Both the position numbers and the translations under genes were made by a program. From assembly GCA_033782935.1 (NCBI GenBank), contig JAWQEG010000488.1, positions 558,001 through 622,000 on the forward strand: DNA of 64,000 nucleotides. The letters are read 5' to 3'. The notes below the pieces were generated by a model. That model saw only the letters and a list, made by a program, of their open reading frames with translations. It was not told where the DNA came from and searched no databases. Positions 26,931 through 38,892 of this stretch are shown here, one piece after another. The stretch is from Petrolisthes cinctipes. Taxonomy: Eukaryota > Arthropoda > Malacostraca > Decapoda > Porcellanidae. Position 1 is the first letter of the stretch. Each line of letters opens with the position of its first letter.

Positions 26931-29686
26931 CATGTACAGATTGCTTCTGGGACCCCAAAATATTGAATTTTCGGGTGTTTAGGGCCAGAATTTGAGATAT
27001 AAACGGGTACAGAAGATGCTTGCACATATCGACTTTTGGGCACTTAAAATATCGATTTTGAGCATGTTTTGAGCCTATATTTTGAAAACATTCTAGCACT
27101 GAGTAGGCATGTACAGATCGCTTCTGGGACCCAAAAATATCGAATTTTCGGGTGTTTAGGGCCAGAATTTGAGATATAAACGGGTACAGAAGATGCATGC
27201 ACATATCTACTTTTGGGCACCTAAAAGATCGATTTTCAGTATGTTTTTGGCCTGTTTTTTGAAAATACTCTAACACGGAGTAGGCATGTACAGATCCCTT
27301 CTGGGACCCCTAAATATCGAATTGTCGGGTGTTTTGGGACTGAATTTGAGATATCGCCTTTACGCACTCAAAATATCGATTTTTAGCATGTTTTGAGCCT
27401 ATATTTTGAAAATATTCTAGCACTGAGTAGGCATGTACAGAATGCTTCTGGGACCCTAAAATATTGAATTTTCGGGTGATTTGAGCCTGAATTTGAGATA
27501 TAAACGGGTACAGAAGATACATGCACATATTGACTTTGGGCATCTAAAATATCGATTTTCAGCATGTTTTGGGCCTGTATTTTGAAAATACTCTAACACG
27601 GAGTAGGCATGTACAGATCGCTTCTGGGACCCCAAAATATCGAAGTTTCGGGTGTTTTGAGCCTGAACTTGAGATATAAACGGGTACTGAAGATGCATGC
27701 ACATATCGACTTTTGGGGACCTAAAACATCGATTTTGAGCATGTTTTGGGCCTGTATCTTGAAAATACTCTAACACGGATTACGCATGTACAGATCGCTT
27801 CTGGGACCCCTAAATATCGAATTTTCGGGTGTTTTGGGACTGAATTTGAGATATTGCCTTTACGCACCTAAAATATCGATTATGAGCATGTTTTGAGCCT
27901 ATATTTTGAAAACATTCTAGCACTGAGTAGGCATGTACAGATCGCTTCTGGGACCCAAAAATATCGAATTTTCGGGTGTTTAGGGCAAGAATTTGAGATA
28001 TAAACGGGTACAGAAGATGCATGCACATATCGACTTTTGGGCATCTAAAAGATCGATTTTCAGTATGTTTTTGGCCTGTATTTTGAAAATACTCTAACAC
28101 GGAGTAGGCATGTACAGATCCCTTCTGGGACCCCTAAATATCGAATTGTCGGGTGTTTTGGGACTGAATTTGAGATATCGCCTTTACGCACTTAAAATAT
28201 CGATATTTAGCATGTTTTGAGCCTATATTTTAAAAATATTGTAGCACTGAGCAGGCATGTACAGATTGCTTCTGGGACCCTAAAATATTGAATTTTCGGG
28301 TGTTTTGAGCCTGAATTTGAGATATAAACGGGTACAGAAGATACATGCACATATTGACTTTGGGAATCTAAAATATCCATTTTCAGCATGTTTTGGGCCT
28401 GTATTTTGAAAATACTCTAACACGGAGTAGGCATGTACAGATCGCTTCTGGGACCCCAAAATATTGAATTTTCGGGTGTTTTGAGCCTGAATTTGAGATA
28501 TAAACGGGTACAGAAGATACATGCACATATTGACTTTGGGCATCTAAAATATCTATTTTCAGCATGTTTTCGGCCTGTATTTTGAAAATACTCTAACACG
28601 GAGTAGGCATGTACAGATCGCTTCTGGGACCCCAAAATATCGAATTTTCGGGTGTTTTGAGCCTGAATTTGAGATATAAACGGGTACTGAAGATGCATGC
28701 ACATATCGACTTTTGGGCACCTAAAACATCGATTTTGACCATGTTTTGGGCCTGTATTTTGAAAATACTCTAACACGGAGTACGCATGTACAGATCGATT
28801 CTGGGACCCCTAAATATCGAATTTTCGGGTGTTTTGGGACTGAATTTAAGATATCGCCTTTACGCACCTAAAATATCGATTTTTAGCATGTTTTGAGCCT
28901 ATATTTTGAAAATATTCTAGCACTGAGTAGGTATGTACAGATTGCCTCTGGGACCCCAAAATATTGAATTTTCGGGTGTTTTGAGCCTGAATTTGAGATA
29001 TAAACGGGTACAGAAGATACATGCACATATTGACTTTTGGGCACTTAAAATATCGATTATGAGCATGTTTTGAGCCTATATTTTGAAAACATTCTAGCAC
29101 TGAGTAGGCATGTACAGATCGCTTCTGGGACCCAAAAATATCGAATTTTCGGGTGTCTAGGGCAAGAATTTGAGATATAAAAGGGTACAGAAGATGCATG
29201 CACATATCGACTTTTGGGCACCTAAAAGATCGATTTTCAGTATGTTTTTGGCCTGTATTTTGAAAATACTCTAACACGGAGTAGGCATGTACAGATCCCT
29301 TCTGGGTCCCCTAAATATCGAATTTTCGGGTGTTTTGGGACTGAATTTGAGATATCGCCTTTACGCACATAAAATATCGATTTTTAGCATGTTTTGAGCC
29401 TATATTTTGAAAATATTGTAGCACTGAGTAGGCATGTACAGATTGCTTCTGGGACCCTAAAATATTGAATTTTCGGGTGTTTTGAGCCTGAATTTGAGAT
29501 ATAAACGGGTACAGAAGATACATGCACATATTGACTTTGGGAATCTAAAATATCGATTTTCAGCATGTTTTTGGCCTGTATTTTGAAAATACTCTAACAC
29601 GGAGTAGGCATGTACAGATCGCTTATGGGACCCCAAAATATCGAATTTTCGGGTGTTTTGAGCCTGAATTTGAGATATAAACGGGT
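26931..29686 (+). repeat. Mosaic block C, copy 1
   Basis: Collinear with C2 at an offset of 3,536 bp and with C3 at 8,670 bp. Private shared variants are CGAATTGTCGG near 27,320, GGTGATTTGAGCC near 27,476, CGAAGTTTCGG near 27,642, AATATCCATTTTC near 28,375 and GTTTTCGGCCTG near 28,565. It is followed directly by block E1. Confidence 0.85.
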
Positions 29687-30476
29687 ACAGAAGATACATG
29701 CACATATATATTGACTTTGGGCATCTAAAATATCGATTTTCAGCATGTTTTGGGCCTGTATTTTGAAAATACTCTAACACGGAGTAGGCATGTAATGATC
29801 GCTTCTGGGACCCCAAAATATCGAATTTTCGGGTGTTTTGAGCATGAATTTGAGATATAAACGGGTACTGAAGATGCATGCACCTATCGACTTTTGGGCA
29901 CCTAAAACATCGATTTTGAGCATGTTTTGGGCCTGTATTTTGAAAATACTCTAACACGGAGTACGCATGTACAGATTGCTTCTGGGACCCCGAAATATCG
30001 AATTTTCGGGTGTTTTGGGACTGAATTTGAAATATCGCCTTTACGCACCTAAAATATCGATTTTTAGCATGTTTTGAGCCTATATTTTGAAAATATTCTA
30101 GCACTGAGTAGGCATGTACAGATTGCTTCTGGGACCCCAAAATATTGAATTTTCGGGTGTTTTGAGCCTGAATTTGAGATATAAACGGGTACAGAAGATA
30201 CATGCACATATTGACTTTTGGGCACTTAAAATATCGATTATGAGCATGTTTTGAGCCTATATTTTGAAAACATTCTAGCACTGAGTAGGCATGTACAGAT
30301 CGCTTCTGGGACCCAAAAATATCGAATTTTCTGGTGTTTAGGGCCAGAATTTGAGATATAAACGGGTACTGAAGATGCATGCACCTATCGACTTTTGGGT
30401 ACCTACAAGATCGATTTTCAGTATGTTTTTCGCCTGTATTTTGAAAATACTCTAACACGGAGTAGGCATGTACAGA
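29687..30476 (+). repeat. Mosaic block E, copy 1
   Basis: Matches E2 at an offset of 8,990 bp. Shared private variants are GAGCATGAATTTGAG (29,851), CTACAAGATCG (30,403) and GTTTTTCGCCTG (30,425). E1 alone has a 4 bp ATAT expansion near 29,703-29,710 (CACATATATATTGAC). Confidence 0.8.
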
Positions 30477-33326
30477 TCCCTTCTGAGACCCCAAAATATT
30501 GAATTTTCGGGTGTTTAGGGCCAGAATTTGAGATATAAACGGGTACAGAAGATGCTTGCACATATCGACTTTTGGGCACTTAAAATATCGATTTTGAGCA
30601 TGTTTTGAGCCTATATTTTGAAAACATTCTAGCACTGAGTAGGCATGTACAGATCGCTTCTGGGACCCAAAATTATCGAATTTTCGGGTGTTTAGGGCCA
30701 GAATTTGAGATATAAACGGGTACAGAAGATGCATGCACATATCGACTTTTGGGCACCTAAAAGATCGATTTTCAGTATGTTTTTGGCCTGTTTTTTGAAA
30801 ATACTCTAACACGGAGTAGGCATGTACAGATCCCTTCTGGGACCCCTAAATATCGAATTGTCGGGTGTTTTGGGACTGAATTTGAGATATCGCCTTTACG
30901 CACTCAAAATATCGATTTTTAGCATGTTTTGAGCCTATATTTTGAAAATATTCTAGCACTGAGTAGGCATGTACAGAATGCTTCTGGGACCCTAAAATAT
31001 TGAATTTTCGGGTGATTTGAGCCTGAATTTGAGATATAAACGGGTACAGAAGATACATGCACATATTGACTTTGGGCATCTAAAATATCGATTTTCAGCA
31101 TGTTTTGGGCCTGTATTTTGAAAATACTCTAACACGGAGTAGGCATGTACAGATCGCTTCTGGGACCCCAAAATATCGAAGTTTCGGGTGTTTTGAGCCT
31201 GAACTTGAGATATAAACGGGTACTGAAGATGCATGCACATATCGACTTTTGGGGACCTAAAACATCGATTTTGAGCATGTTTTGGGCCTGTATCTTGAAA
31301 ATACTCTAACACGGATTACGCATGTACAGATCGCTTCTGGGACCCCTAAATATCGAATTTTCGGGTGTTTTGGGACTGAATTTGAGATATTGCCTTTACG
31401 CACCTAAAATATCGATTATGAGCATGTTTTGAGCCTATATTTTGAAAACATTCTAGCACTGAGTAGGCATGTACAGATCGCTTCTGGGACCCAAAAATAT
31501 CGAATTTTCGGGTGTTTAGGGCAAGAATTTGAGATATAAACGGGTACAGAAGATGCATGCACATATCGACTTTTGGGCATCTAAAAGATCGATTTTCAGT
31601 ATGTTTTTGGCCTGTATTTTGAAAATACTCTAACACGGAGTAGGCATGTACAGATCCCTTCTGGGACCCCTAAATATCGAATTGTCGGGTGTTTTGGGAC
31701 TGAATTTGAGATATCGCCTTTACGCACTTAAAATATCGATATTTAGCATGTTTTGAGCCTATATTTTAAAAATATTGTAGCACTGAGCAGGCATGTACAG
31801 ATTGCTTCTGGGACCCTAAAATATTGAATTTTCGGGTGTTTTGAGCCTGAATTTGAGATATAAACGGGTACAGAAGATACATGCACATATTGACTTTGGT
31901 AATCTAAAATATCCATTTTCAGCATGTTTTGGGCCTGTATTTTGAAAATACTCTAACACGGAGTAGGCATGTACAGATCGCTTCTGGGACCCCAAAATAT
32001 TGAATTTTCGGGTGTTTTGAGCCTGAATTTGAGATATAAACGGGTACAGAAGATACATGAACATATTGACTTTGGGCATCTAAAATATCTATTTTCAGCA
32101 TGTTTTCGGCCTGTATTTTGAAAATACTCTAACACGGAGTAGGCATGTACAGATCGCTTCTGGGACCCCAAAATATCGAATTTTCGGGTGTTTTGAGCCT
32201 GAATTTGAGATATAAACGGGTACTGAAGATGCATGCACATATCGACTTTTGGGCACCTAAAACATCGATTTTGACCATGTTTTGGGCCTGTATTTTGAAA
32301 ATACTCTAACACGGAGTACGCATGTACAGATCGCTTCTGGGACCCCTAAATATCGAATTTTCGGGTGTTTTGGGACTGAATTTAAGATATCGCCTTTACG
32401 CACCTAAAATATCGATTTTTAGCATGTTTTGAGCCTATATTTTGAAAATATTCTAGCACTGAGTAGGCATGTACAGATTGCCTCTGGGACCCCAAAATAT
32501 TGAATTTTCGGGTGTTTTGAGCCTGAATTTGAGATATAAACGGGTACAGAAGATACATGCACATATTGACTTTTGGGCACTTAAAATATCGATTATGAGC
32601 ATGTTTTGAGCCTATATTTTGAAAACATTCTAGCACTGAGTAGGCATGTACAGATCGCTTCTGGGACCCAAAAATATCGAATTTTCGGGTGTCTAGGGCA
32701 AGAATTTGAGATATAAAAGGGTACAGAAGATGCATGCACATATCGACTTTTGGGCACCTAAAAGATCGATTTTCAGTATGTTTTTGGCCTGTATTTTGAA
32801 AATACTCTAACACGGAGTAGGCATGTACAGATCCCTTCTGGGACCCCTAAATATCGAATTTTCGGGTGTTTTGGGACTGAATTTGAGATATCGCCTTTAC
32901 GCACATAAAATATCGATTTTTAGCATGTTTTGAGCCTATATTTTGAAAATATTGTAGCACTGAGTAGGCATGTACAGATTGCTTCTGGGACCCTAAAATA
33001 TTGAATTTTCGGGTGTTTTGAGCCTGAATTTGAGATATAAACGGGTACAGAAGATACATGCACATATTGACTTTGGGAATCTAAAATATCGATTTTCAGC
33101 ATGTTTTGGGCCTGTATTTTGAAAATACTCTAACACGGAGTAGGCATGTACAGATCGCTTATGGGACCCCAAAATATCGAATTTTCGGGTGTTTTGAGCC
33201 TGAATTTGAGATATAAACGGGTACTGAAGATGCATGCACCTATCGACTTTTGGGCACCTAACACATCGATTTTGAGCATGTTTTGGGCCTGTATTTTGAA
33301 AATATTCTAACACAGAGTACGCATGT
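30477..33326 (+). repeat. Mosaic block C, copy 2
   Basis: Same variants as C1 (AATTGTCGG near 30,856, AAGTTTCGGG near 31,178, GTTTTCGGCC near 32,101). The join to E1 lies near 30,476-30,492, where a block E end (TACAGATCCC) passes into block C (CCCCAAAATATTG) through the conserved CTTCTG stretch. It agrees with C3 to about 33,325 and then passes into block D. Confidence 0.85.
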
Positions 33327-34674
33327 ACAGATCCCTTCTGGGACCCCTAAATATCGAATTTTCGGGTGTTTTGGGACTGAATTTGAGATATCGCCTTTAC
33401 GCACCTAAAATATCGATTTTTAGCATGTTTTGAGCCTATATTTTGAAAATATTCTAGCACTGAGTAGGCATGTACAGATTGCTTCTGGGACCCCAAAATA
33501 TTGAATTTTCGGGTGTTTTGAGCCTGAATTTGAGATATAAATGGGTACTTAAGATGCATGCACATATCGACTTTTGGGCACCTAAAACATCGATTATGAG
33601 CATCTTTTGGGCCTGTATTTTGAAAATACTCTAACACGGAGAAGGCATGTACAGATCGCTTCTGGGACCCCTAAATATCGAATTTTCGGGTGTTTTGGGA
33701 CTGAATTTGAGATATCGCCTTTACGCACCTAAAATATCGATTTTTAGCATGTTTTGAGCCTATATTTTGAAAATATTCCAGCACTGAGTAGGCATGTACA
33801 GATTGCGTCTGGGACCCCAAAATATCGAATTTTCGGGTGTTTTGAGCCTGAATTTAAGATATAAACGGGTACTGAAGGTGCATGCACATATCGACTTTTG
33901 GGCACCTAAAAGATCGAATTTCAGTATGTTTTTGGCCTGTATTTTGAAAATACTCTAACACGGAATAGGCATGTACAGATCGCTTCTGGGACCCCTAAAC
34001 ATCGAATTTTCGGGTGTTTTGGGTCTTAATTTGAGATATCGCCTTTATGCACCTAAAATATCGATTTTTAGCATGTTTTGAGCATATATTTTGAAAATAT
34101 TCTAGCACTGAGTAGGCATGTACATATCGCTTCTGGGACCCCAAAATATCGAATTTTCGGGTGTTTTGAGTCTGAATTTGAGATATAAACGAGTACAGAA
34201 GATGCATGCACATATCGACTTTTGGGCACCTAAAATATCGATTTTGAGCATGTTTTGAGCCTATATTTTGAAAATATTCTAGCACTGACTAGGCATGTAC
34301 AGATCGCTTCTGGGACCCCAAAATATCGATTTTTCGGGTGTTTAGGGCCAGAATTTGATATATAAACGGGTACAGAAGATGCATGCACATATCGACATTT
34401 GGGCACCTAAAAGATCGATTTTCAGTATGTTTTTGGCCTATATTTTGAAAATACTCTAACACGGAGTAGGCATGTACAGATCCCTTCTGGGACCCCTAAA
34501 TATCGAATTTTCGGGTGTTTAGGACTGAATTTGAGATATCGACTTTTTTGCACCTAAAATATCGATTTTTAGCATGTTTTTAGCCTATATTTTGAAAATG
34601 TTCTAGCACTGAGTAGGCATGTACAGATTGCTTCTGGAACCCCAAAATATTGAATTTTCGGGTGTTTTGAGCCT
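33327..34674 (+). repeat. Mosaic block D, copy 1
   Basis: Collinear with D2 at an offset of 6,135-6,136 bp; the one-base change is an extra A in GTTTTAAAGCC at 39,566. Shared private variants include GGTACTTAAGATGC, GAGCATCTTTTGGG, CGGAGAAGGC, AAGATCGAATTTCAG and ATCGATTTTTCGGG. It ends near 34,674, where D1 passes to a CATTTCAGATATGAAC sequence absent from D2. Confidence 0.83.
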
Positions 34675-35600
34675 GCATTTCAGATATGAACAAGAACTGA
34701 AGATACATGCACATATTGACTTTGGGCATCTAAAATATCGATTTTCAGCATGTTTTGGGCCTGTATTTTGAAAATACTCTAACACTGAGTACAGATTGCT
34801 TCTGGGACCCCAAAATATCGAATTTTCGGGTGTTTTGAGCCTTAATTTGAGATATAAACGGGTACTGAAGATGCATGCACATATCGACTTTTGTGCACCT
34901 AAAAGATCGATTTTCAGTATGTTTTGAGCATGTATTTTGAAAATACTCTAACACGGAGTAGGCATGTACAGATCGCTTCTGGGACCCCTAAATATCGAAT
35001 TTTCGGGTGTTTTGGGACTGAATTTGAGATATCGACTTTTTGGCACCCAAAAGATCGATTTTTAGCATGTTTTTAGCCTATATTTTGAAAATATTCTAGC
35101 ACTGTACAGATTGCTTATGAGACCCCAAAATATTAAATTTTCGGGTGTTTTGAGCCTGAATTTGAGATATAAACGGGTACAGAAGATACATGCACATATT
35201 GACTTTGGGCACCAAAAATATCGATTTTCAACATGTTTTGGGCCTGAATTTTGAAAATACTCTAACACGGAGTAGGCATGTACAGATACCTTCTGGGATC
35301 TCTATATATCGAATTTTCGGGTGTTTTGGGACTGAATTTGAGATATCGATTTTTTGGCACCTAAAATGTCGATTTTTAGCATGTTTTTAGCCTATATTTT
35401 GAAAATATTCTAGTACTGTGTAGGCATGTATAGATTGCTTCTGGGACCCCAAAATATTGAATTTTCGGGTGTTTTGAGCCTGAATTTGAGATATAAACGG
35501 GTACAGAAGATACATGCACATATTGACTTTGGGCATCTAAAATATCGATTTTCAGCATGTTTTGGGCCTGTATTTTGAAAATACTCTAACACTGAGTAGG
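34675..35600 (+). repeat. Spacer between blocks D1 and C3, with small deletion monomers
   Basis: Ordinary long and short monomers, two of them with short losses in half A: GAGTACAG at 34,787 (8 bp lost) and CACTGTACAG near 35,100 (10 bp lost). The part from about 35,040 resembles 41,190-42,230 and 43,180-43,730, sharing GATACCTTCTGGGATCTC and AAATGTCGATTTTTAG. No non-satellite sequence is present. Confidence 0.7.
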
Positions 35601-38600
35601 CATGTACAGATTGCTTCTGGGACCCCAAAATATTGAATTTTCGGGTGTTTAGGGCCAGAATTTGAGATATAAACGGGTACAGAAGATGCATGCACATATC
35701 GACTTTTGGGCACTTAAAATATCGATTTTGAGCATGTTTTGAGCCTATATTTTGAAAACATTCTAGCACTGAGTAGGCATGTACAGATCGCTTCTGGGAC
35801 CCAAAAATATCGAATTTTCGGGTGTTTAGGGCCAGAATTTGAGATATAAACGGGTACAGAAGATGCATGCACATATCGACTTTTGGGCACCTAAAAGATC
35901 GATTTTCAGTATGTTTTTGGCCTGTTTTTTGAAAATACTCTAACACGGAGTAGGCATGTACAGATCCCTTCTGGGACCCCTAAATATCGAATTGTCGGGT
36001 GTTTTGGGACTGAATTTGAGATATCGCCTTTACGCACTCAAAATATCGATTTTTAGCATGTTTTGAGCCTATATTTTGAAAATATTCTAGCACTGAGTAG
36101 GCATGTACAGAATGCTTCTGGGACCCTAAAATATTGAATTTTCGGGTGATTTGAGCCTGAATTTGAGATATAAACGGGTACAGAAGATACATGCACATAT
36201 TGACTTTGGGCATCTAAAATATCGATTTTCAGCATGTTTTGGGCCTGTATTTTGAAAATACTCTAACACGGAGTAGGCATGTACAGATCGCTTCTGGGAC
36301 CCCAAAATATCGAAGTTTCGGGTGTTTTGAGCCTGAACTTGAGATATAAACGGGTACTGAAGATGCATGCACATATCGACTTTTGGGGACCTAAAACATC
36401 GATTTTGAGCATGTTTTGGGCCTGTATCTTGAAAATACTCTAACACGGATTACGCATGTACAGATCGCTTCTGGGACCCCTAAATATCGAATTTTCGGGT
36501 GTTTTGGGACTGAATTTGAGATATTGCCTGTACGCACCTAAAATATCGATTTTTAGCATGTTTTGAGCCTATATTTTGAAAATATTCTAGCACTGAGTAG
36601 GCATGTACTGATTGCTTCTGGGACCCCAAAATATTGAATTTTCGGGTGTTTTGAGCCTGAATTTGAGATATAAACGGGTACAGAAGATGCATGCACATAT
36701 CGACTTTTGGGCATCTAAAAGATCGATTTTCAGTATGTTTTTGGCCTGTATTTTGAAAATACTCTAACACGGAGTAGGCATGTACAGATCCCTTCTGGGA
36801 CCCCTAAATATCGAATTGTCGGGTGTTTTGGGACTGAATTTGAGATATCGCCTTTACGCACTTAAAATATCGATATTTAGCATGTTTTGAGCCTATATTT
36901 TAAAAATATTGTAGCACCGAGCAGGCATGTACAGATTGCTTCTGGGACCCTAAAATATTGAATTTTCGGGTGTTTTGAGCCTGAATTTGAGATATAAACG
37001 GGTACAGAAGATACATGCACATATTGACTTTGGGAATCTAAAATATCCATTTTCAGCATGTTTTGGGCCTGTATTTTGAAAATACTCTAACACGGAGTAG
37101 GCATGTACAGATCGCTTCTGGGACCCCAAAATATTGAATTTTCGGGTGTTTTGAGCCTGAATTTGAGATATAAACGGGTACAGAAGATACATGCACATAT
37201 TGACTTTGGGCATCTAAAATATCTATTTTCAGCATGTTTTCGGCCTGTATTTTGAAAATACTCTAACACGGAGTAGGCATGTACAGATCGCTTCTGGGAC
37301 CCCAAAATATCGAATTTTCGGGTGTTTTGAGCCTGAATTTGAGATATAAACGGGTACTGAAGATGCATGCACATATCGACTTTTGGGCACCTAAAACATC
37401 GATTTTGAACATGTTTTGGGCCTGTATTTTGAAAATACTCTAACACGGAGTACGCATGTACAGATCGCTTCTGGGACCCCTAAATATCGAATTTTCGGGT
37501 GTTTTGGGACTGAATTTAAGATATCGCCTTTACGCACCTAAAATATCGATTTTTAGCATGTTTTGAGCCTATATTTTGAAAATATTCTAGCACTGAGTAG
37601 GCATGTACAGATTGCCTCTGGGACCCCAAAATATTGAATTTTCGGGTGTTTTGAGCCTGAATTTGAGATATAAACGGGTACAGAAGATACATGCACATAT
37701 TGACTTTTGGGCACTTAAAATATCGATTATGAGCATGTTTTGAGCCTATATTTTGAAAACATTCTAGCACTGAGTAGGCATGTACAGATCGCTTCTGGGA
37801 CCCAAAAATATCGAATTTTCGGGTGTCTAGGGCAAGAATTTGAGATATAAAAGGGTACAGAAGATGCATGCACATATCGACTTTTGGGCACCTAAAAGAT
37901 CGATTTTCAGTATGTTTTTGGCCTGTATTTTGAAAATACTCTAACACATAGTAGGCATGTACAGATCCCTTCTGGGACCCCTAAATATCGAATTTTCGGG
38001 TGTTTTGGGACTGAATTTGAGATATCGCCTTTACGCACATAAAATATCGATTTTTAGCATGTTTTGAGCCTATATTTTGAAAATATTGTAGCACTGAGTA
38101 GGCATGTACAGATTGCTTCTGGGACCCTAAAATATTGAATTTTCGGGTGTTTTGAGCCTGAATTTGAGATATAAACGGGTACAGAAGATACATGCACATA
38201 TTGACTTTGGGAATCTAAAATATCGATTTTCAGCATGTTTTGGGCCTGTATTTTGAAAATACTCTAACACGGAGTAGGCATGTACAGATCGCTTATGGGA
38301 CCCCAAAATATCGAATTTTCGGGTGTTTTGAGCCTGAATTTGAGATATAAACGGGTACTGAAGATGCATGCACATATCGACTTTTGGGCACCTAAAACAT
38401 CGATTTTGAGCATGTTTTGGGCCTGTATTTTGAAAATATTCTAACACAGAGTACGCATGTACAGATCGCTTCTGGGACCCCTAAATATCGAATTTTCGGG
38501 TGTTTTGGGACTGAATATGAGATATCAACTTTACGCACCTAAAATATCGATTTTTAGCATGTTTTGAGCCTATATTTTGAAAATATTCTAGCACTGAGTA

Positions 38601-38680
38601 GGCATGTACAGATTGCTTCTGGGACCCCAAAATATTGAATTTTCGGGTGTTTTGAGCCTGAATTTGAGATATAAACGGGT
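35601..38680 (+). repeat. Mosaic block C, copy 3 (with one replaced monomer segment)
   Basis: Collinear with C2 at a constant offset of 5,134 bp, with the same private variants (AATTGTCGG near 35,992, AAGTTTCGGG near 36,314, GTTTTCGGCC near 37,238). The exception is a patch at about 36,551-36,657 that is a different monomer type without any change in length. It is followed by block E2. Confidence 0.85.
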
Positions 38681-38715
38681 ACAGAAGATACATGCACATA
38701 TTGACTTTGGGCATC
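38540..38715 (+). repeat. Long monomer, first type (L1, 176 bp)
   Basis: Half A is 38540-38628 and half B is 38629-38715. The unit is one base shorter than the 177 bp form because half B ends in GACTTTGGGCATC, where L2 has GACTTTTGGGCACC. It carries three CG-to-TG changes relative to L2. Copies with this set of variants recur through the window, so it is a stable subfamily and not a one-off mutant. Confidence 0.9.
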
Positions 38716-38892
38716 TAAAATATCGATTTTCAGCATGTTTTGGGCCTGTATTTTGAAAATACTCTAACACGGAGTAGGCATGTACTGATCGCTTCTGGGA
38801 CCCCAAAATATCGAATTTTCGGGTGTTTTGAGCATGAATTTGAGATATAAACGGGTACTGAAGATGCATGCACCTATCGACTTTTGGGCACC
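38716..38892 (+). repeat. Long monomer, second type (L2, 177 bp), a dimer of two ~88 bp halves
   Basis: Half A (38716-38804, 89 bp) and half B (38805-38892, 88 bp) share the same landmarks in the same order. Both begin AAAATATCGA-TTTT, both then have TGTTTTG-GCCT or TGTTTTGAGC-TGA, then an ATTTTGA/ATTTGA stretch, then CATG-ACA-ATCG, and both end with TGGG followed by a C-rich tail (ACCCC or CACC). This collinear similarity indicates that the monomer arose by duplication of a unit of about 88 bp, followed by divergence. Confidence 0.8.
38748..38762. other. Representative 15 bp dyad in half A (GTATTTT-G-AAAATAC)
   Basis: This near-perfect palindrome has 7 bp arms around one central base and is present once per monomer. 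The two commonest half-A types keep the symmetry with different outer pairs: GTATTTTGAAAATAC and ATATTTTGAAAATAT. Other types carry one mismatch (ATATTTTGAAAACAT, GAATTTTGAAAATAC), so the symmetry is common but not universal. Short dyads are a described property of some centromeric satellites; a role here is not shown by the sequence. Confidence 0.6.

Larger units (their letters stand above)
24317..27132 (+). repeat. Segment duplication 2, right copy (2,773 bp offset, contains inverted block)
   Basis: Tandem partner of the segment starting at 21,544. Homology runs slightly past one unit length and ends near 27,132, where GGACCCAAAAA replaces GGACCCCAAAA. Its last part is also the start of block C described below, so the two duplication systems overlap. 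Confidence 0.88.

Noticed and set aside
11272..27132. Assembly artefact as the sole explanation of the near-identical duplications
   Set aside because: It cannot be excluded from sequence alone. However, copies differ by several scattered substitutions and overlap with other duplication systems, which fits real duplication better.
29457..30812. 451-codon minus-strand open reading frame
   Set aside because: It is a run of satellite monomers read in one frame. Its repeats match the DNA period, equivalent frames are broken in sister copies, and it has no recognisable domain or start context.
38805..38892. CENP-B box
   Set aside because: TTTTCGGGTG and AAACGGGTAC each contain a CGGG, but the required TTCG followed at the right distance by A and CGGG is not present in either orientation in the monomers I read.
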